Part shown: piece after piece, positions 5,928 to 6,720 of the stretch
Layout: every line of letters begins with the position of its first letter
How positions within the stretch are numbered: the stretch's first letter is position 1
Origin: Bacteroidales bacterium
GTDB lineage: Bacteria; Bacteroidota; Bacteroidia; Bacteroidales; UBA10428
NCBI GenBank assembly: GCA_016938095.1
Contig: JAFGVG010000348.1
Coordinates: forward strand, 1 to 6,720
Direction: 5' to 3'
Length of the DNA stretch: 6,720 nucleotides
Translations under genes and position numbers: made by a program
Notes under the pieces: model-generated
Databases searched by the model: none
What the model saw: only the letters and a program-made list of their open reading frames with translations
Told to the model about the DNA's origin: nothing

Positions 5928-6482
5928 ATGATGAATAGCACAGATTCTTTTCTGGTTGAGAAACTTAAGAAAGACGATATTGCCGCCTTTAATGAGTTGT
6001 ACAATCGTTACCATGGCAGGGTATATCACCTGGCGCTGAAATTTCTTCCTTGCAACGAAGATGCCGAAGAGATTGTGCAGACCTTGTTTGTGGCATTGTG
6101 GGAGAATCGCGCTAAGATTGATGTACAACAGTCATTTGAATCCTATTTTTTTTCCATTGCCCGGTACAACATATACAAAGCATTGAGAAAGGCCGTCTAC
6201 CGGCAGGGATACCTCGAATATATGAGGCAAAACCATTCCGATTCTTCATTTGTCACCGAAGAGCTGATCCTGTTCAATGAACTCGATACGGTGGTGCATG
6301 AACTGGTGGAAAAACTTCCCCCGAAACGGCGGGAAATCATTAGGTTGCACCGCGAAGAGGGACTTTCATACAATGAAATAGCCGAGCGGTTGTCCATTTC
6401 TAACAGTACCATTAACACCCAGCTCACCAAGGCAATGAGTTTTATCAGGCAGCATATCAGGCTGATTTATAAGGAAGCCTAA
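5928..6482 (+). CDS. ECF sigma-70 factor, Bacteroidota FecI-like type
   Basis: A 184-residue extracytoplasmic-function sigma factor that would direct RNA polymerase to a small set of envelope-stress or nutrient-uptake promoters. Region 2 covers about residues 18-88, with DAEEIVQTLFVALWENR (45-61) as the polymerase-binding helix and the FESYFFSIARYNIYKALR segment (70-87) contributing to -10 recognition. Region 4 covers about 120-178: LPPKRREIIRLHREEGLSYN (130-149) followed by the helix-turn-helix IAERLSISNSTINTQLTKAM (151-170) that reads the -35 region. The size and the downstream FecR-like gene fit the expanded Bacteroides-type ECF family that usually controls SusC/SusD-like transport loci. 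Two adjacent ATG codons (5928 and 5931) are equally possible starts; the second gives MNSTDSF. A candidate promoter lies 94 bp upstream of the start. Confidence 0.93.
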   Translation: MMNSTDSFLVEKLKKDDIAAFNELYNRYHGRVYHLALKFLPCNEDAEEIVQTLFVALWENRAKIDVQQSFESYFFSIARYNIYKALRKAVYRQGYLEYMRQNHSDSSFVTEELILFNELDTVVHELVEKLPPKRREIIRLHREEGLSYNEIAERLSISNSTINTQLTKAMSFIRQHIRLIYKEA

Positions 6483-6543
6483 AATTTTTTCATTTCCCGT
6501 TCATTAGTTTTATTTACTTGTGGTAATACAGGATATAACTATT

Positions 6544-6720
6544 ATGGAAAATAAGTTGAATAGTAAGGAATTATTGGAACGATTCCGGCGGGGCGAGGCT
6601 ACGGCAGAGGAATTGAAGATGCTTTATAACCTTATGAAGGAAGAGCAAAACCCGGAGATAATGTCATTGATTGACAGGGCCTGGGCAGATCAGGAGATAG
6701 AAACAAAACCGGCATTACCA
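6544..6720 (+). CDS. FecR-like anti-sigma factor, N-terminal part (cut by window end)
   Basis: An open frame of 59 codons runs from ATG 6544 to the window edge without a stop. It reads MENKLNSKELLERF at the start, then a GEATAEE turn and a LIDRAWAD segment near residues 42-49. This pattern of an ELLxRFxxGEAT-AEE helix start followed by a W in the second helix is the usual cytoplasmic N-terminal domain of Bacteroidota FecR-type regulators, which bind the cognate sigma factor; a membrane segment and periplasmic FecR domain would be expected further on. It begins 61 bp after the sigma gene on the same strand, in the standard sigma/anti-sigma order, with no clear promoter or terminator between. 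The call rests on position and N-terminal pattern only, because the diagnostic FecR domain is outside the window. Confidence 0.8.
   Translation, partial: MENKLNSKELLERFRRGEATAEELKMLYNLMKEEQNPEIMSLIDRAWADQEIETKPALP

Overview
The window looks like chromosomal DNA from a member of the Bacteroidota, probably a Bacteroidales-like or Marinilabiliales-like lineage; I cannot name the genus. The evidence is an ECF sigma factor followed directly by a FecR-type anti-sigma gene, A-rich translation starts without clear Shine-Dalgarno sequences, putative promoters matching the phylum's TAnnTTTG -7 box, a lone small RRM protein, and REP-like intergenic hairpins of a kind common in the phylum.

Layout. Positions 1-700 hold no gene. 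They contain five REP-like hairpin units (1-370), an unremarkable AT-rich stretch (371-611), and a strong minus-strand terminator with an unusual overlapping second hairpin (614-689). Two minus-strand genes follow: a 94-residue RRM RNA-binding protein (701-985) and, upstream of it, a 448-residue POTRA-less Omp85-type outer-membrane barrel (1071-2417). A 154-bp divergent intergenic region separates these from plus-strand genes: a membrane-anchored penicillin-acylase-family Ntn hydrolase (2572-4974), a tandem palindrome array starting on its stop codon (4971-5078), a HAD-superfamily phosphatase resembling phosphoglycolate phosphatase (5127-5783), an ECF sigma-70 factor (5928-6482), and the first 59 codons of its FecR-like partner (from 6544, cut by the window end).

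How the parts relate. The sigma factor and FecR form a recognisable regulatory pair whose target, often a SusC/SusD-type transport locus, would lie beyond the right edge. The acylase and the barrel both act in the envelope and are transcribed divergently, but nothing shows that they work together. The acylase and HAD genes may share a transcript that runs through the palindrome array, because no convincing promoter is visible before the HAD gene. I see no clearly new multi-gene system. The most interesting material is non-coding: a hairpin repeat family with compensatory stem changes, a link between the left-hand and right-hand repeats, and a four-segment, attenuator-like structure in the 3' untranslated region of the RRM gene.
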